From assembly GCA_900550785.1 (NCBI GenBank), contig URTL01000095.1, positions 1-7,147 of the forward strand: DNA of 7,147 nucleotides. The letters are read 5' to 3'. The notes under the pieces were generated by a model that worked only from the letters and a program-made list of their open reading frames with translations, was not told the origin of the DNA and did no database searches. This document shows positions 5,954 through 7,147 of this stretch, one piece after another. The stretch is from an uncultured Collinsella sp. GTDB lineage: Bacteria; Actinomycetota; Coriobacteriia; Coriobacteriales; Coriobacteriaceae. The position numbers were made by a program, and so were the translations under genes. Within the stretch, counting starts at the first letter, position 1; each line of letters starts with the position of its first letter.

Positions 5954-7147
5954 ATGGAGCGAAACGTAATGGGAGAGCTGAACGTCTACAGGGGGTCCGG
6001 CGCGAAGCCGAACTTCAGCGAGATCGCGAGGAGGCACGGCATGGACCGGCACACGGTCGCCAAGTACTGGCGGGAGGGCGAGTCCGCCGCCGACGGGAGG
6101 TCCGCGAGGGGCAGCGCCTTCGACCCGCTCGAGGAGGAGATCCGCGCGAAGGCCCAGCTGCCCGGGATGACCAAGATGGCCGTCTACGCGTTCCTGCGCG
6201 AGGGCCGCGGGGAGGGGCTGCCCGGGTACGGCGCCTTCACCGCGTGGTGCCGTACCCGCGACGTGCCCTTCGGGGGTGTGGGCGGCCGCGAGCCGCACCC
6301 GCGGTTCGAGACGCCCCCGGGCAGGCAGCTGCAGTTCGACTGGAAGGAGGGCATGAGGCTCGTCGACTCGGAGGGCGAGGTCTTCGAGTTCAGCGTGTTC
6401 ACCGCGACGCTCGGCTACTCCCGGAAGCACCGCTTCATACCGGTCAGAAGCCGCACGCTCGACGACCTGCTGTCCTGCCTGCTCGCCACCTTCACCCGCC
6501 TCGGCGGCGTCCCGGAGGAGTGCATCACGGACAACATGTCGTGCCTGGTGACCGTCTCGGGCCGCAGGAGGACCAGGCAGGAGAGGGCGTGGCGGTTCGC
6601 GCGGGAGGCCGGCTTCGAGCTCAGGCTCTGCGCGCCGCGCTCGCCGCAGACCAAGGGCAAGGACGAGTCGGCCAACCGCTTCCTGAACCGCCTGCTCGCC
6701 TACGGCGGCGAGTTCACCGGGTGGAGCGGCCTCGCCGAGGCGGTGGCCCGGGTCGAGGCCCAGGCAAACTCGGAGCCGAACCGCACCACCGGCCTGCCGC
6801 CCGACGCGCTGTTCATGCGGGAGAAGGAGAGCCTGCGGCCCATCGGGAACCTCCGTCTCCTCGAGTCGATGGTGGGCGACGTGAGCGTCCAGACCGTCCC
6901 GCCGACCATGCTCGTCAGGGCCGCCGGCAGGGAGTGGTCCGTGCCCAGGCGCTGCATCGGCCGGCGCGTGAGCGTCATAGCGATGCCCGGCGGCCAGGTC
7001 GTGGTGAGGATGGCCGGCGAGGAGGTCGCCGTCCACGACGCCGCGTCCGGGCCGTCGAGGCCCATCAACTACGACCCCGACCACTATGGGCAGGCCCTCG
7101 AGGGGAAGCGGGGCCTGGCCGACGCGGACATCGCCGAGGCCGCGCGC
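5954..7147 (+). CDS. istA: IS21-family transposase IstA, 3' end outside window
   Basis: The reading frame starts with ATG at 5954, six bases after AGGAG (5943-5947), and stays open for 398 codons to the window edge. Residues about 20-40 form a helix-turn-helix (SEIARRHGMDRHTVAKYW) that should bind the terminal repeats. The DDE integrase core follows. LQFDW gives Asp129, CITDN gives Asp193, and TKGKDESANRFL gives Glu238; the 44 residues between the last two fit the family. Residues about 308-360 (around VPPTMLVRAAGREWSV and VVVRMAGEEVAVHD) look like the beta-rich C-terminal domain of IstA, followed by INYDPDHYG near 375-383. All three catalytic residues are present and there is no internal stop, so the visible part looks intact. 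IstA works with the AAA+ protein IstB, whose gene should follow downstream. Codons are dominated by G or C at third positions, unlike the yhgE-like genes. Confidence 0.9.
   Translation, partial: MERNVMGELNVYRGSGAKPNFSEIARRHGMDRHTVAKYWREGESAADGRSARGSAFDPLEEEIRAKAQLPGMTKMAVYAFLREGRGEGLPGYGAFTAWCRTRDVPFGGVGGREPHPRFETPPGRQLQFDWKEGMRLVDSEGEVFEFSVFTATLGYSRKHRFIPVRSRTLDDLLSCLLATFTRLGGVPEECITDNMSCLVTVSGRRRTRQERAWRFAREAGFELRLCAPRSPQTKGKDESANRFLNRLLAYGGEFTGWSGLAEAVARVEAQANSEPNRTTGLPPDALFMREKESLRPIGNLRLLESMVGDVSVQTVPPTMLVRAAGREWSVPRRCIGRRVSVIAMPGGQVVVRMAGEEVAVHDAASGPSRPINYDPDHYGQALEGKRGLADADIAEAAR

Larger units (their letters stand above)
5805..7147 (+). mobile_element. IS21-family element, left end and istA (right part outside window)
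   Basis: The element begins TGTTAGCG at 5805, in the middle of the IS110 transposase gene. It has the usual IS21 plan: a TG-starting tip, several repeated motifs over the first 110 bases, then a DDE transposase with an N-terminal helix-turn-helix. The istB ATPase gene and the right end expected for this family lie beyond 7147. IS21 elements duplicate a few bases of target, so a copy of the last bases of ...CTCAGGGA (ending at 5804) should follow the right end. Its GC content is much higher than that of the chromosomal genes at 69-5075 and similar to that of the IS110 fragment. Confidence 0.85.

Noticed and set aside
5882..7084. A 400-codon open frame on the minus strand opposite istA
   Set aside because: High GC at third positions suppresses stop codons on the opposite strand. 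The translation is Gly/Pro/Arg/Ala-rich with no domain, while the plus strand encodes a complete DDE core.
1..7147. CRISPR arrays, tRNA or rRNA genes, retron or toxin-antitoxin modules
   Set aside because: No regularly spaced direct repeats with unique spacers, no cloverleaf or rRNA-like sequence, and no small gene pair were seen. The 23-bp array at 5805-5911 is contiguous IS21 terminal DNA, not repeats with spacers.

Overview
The window holds two different kinds of DNA. Positions 1 to about 5290 look like chromosomal DNA of moderate GC. Positions from about 5290 to the end are strikingly GC-rich mobile-element DNA. Long GC-rich transposase genes beside a pair of YhgE/Pip-type membrane proteins would fit a gut actinobacterium of the Coriobacteriia (Collinsella or Olsenella type). 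That placement is an inference from style and composition; there is no marker gene here to prove it.

Chromosomal part, minus strand: two paralogous YhgE/Pip-family membrane proteins form a tight two-gene operon. The upstream gene (2259-5075, 938 codons, or 926 from a better-supported start at 5039) ends directly against the ATG of the downstream gene (69-2258, 729 codons). A near-perfect Shine-Dalgarno for the second gene is embedded in the last codons of the first. Both proteins have one N-terminal membrane segment, a roughly 490-residue extracytoplasmic helical/coiled-coil region and a five-segment C-terminal membrane block. The first protein also carries an extra C-terminal module of about 200 residues with two more membrane segments. 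A promoter-like pair (5131-5159), overlapped by a direct repeat, lies upstream of the operon. Founding relatives of the family are phage-infection or phage-receptor proteins of Firmicutes, but the molecular job here is unknown.

Mobile part, plus strand: an IS110-family element begins somewhere around 5270-5300. It has a structured non-coding leader, in the position where IS110 elements encode their bridge RNA, followed by a transposase gene starting with GTG at 5422. That gene keeps the complete N-terminal RuvC-like DEDD domain but is cut at 5804 by a second element of the IS21 family, which begins TGTTAGCG at 5805. The IS21 left end carries an array of GCTAA motifs spaced 23 or 46 bp apart, a candidate promoter, a leader hairpin and the istA transposase gene (5954 onward). 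istA is still open at the window edge; istB, the right end of IS21 and the rest of IS110 must lie outside.

Nothing here is clearly a new defence or metabolic system. The most distinctive points are the nested IS21-in-IS110 arrangement, the candidate bridge-RNA leader of the broken IS110, the phased repeat array at the IS21 tip, and the C-terminally extended YhgE paralogue in a coupled operon.
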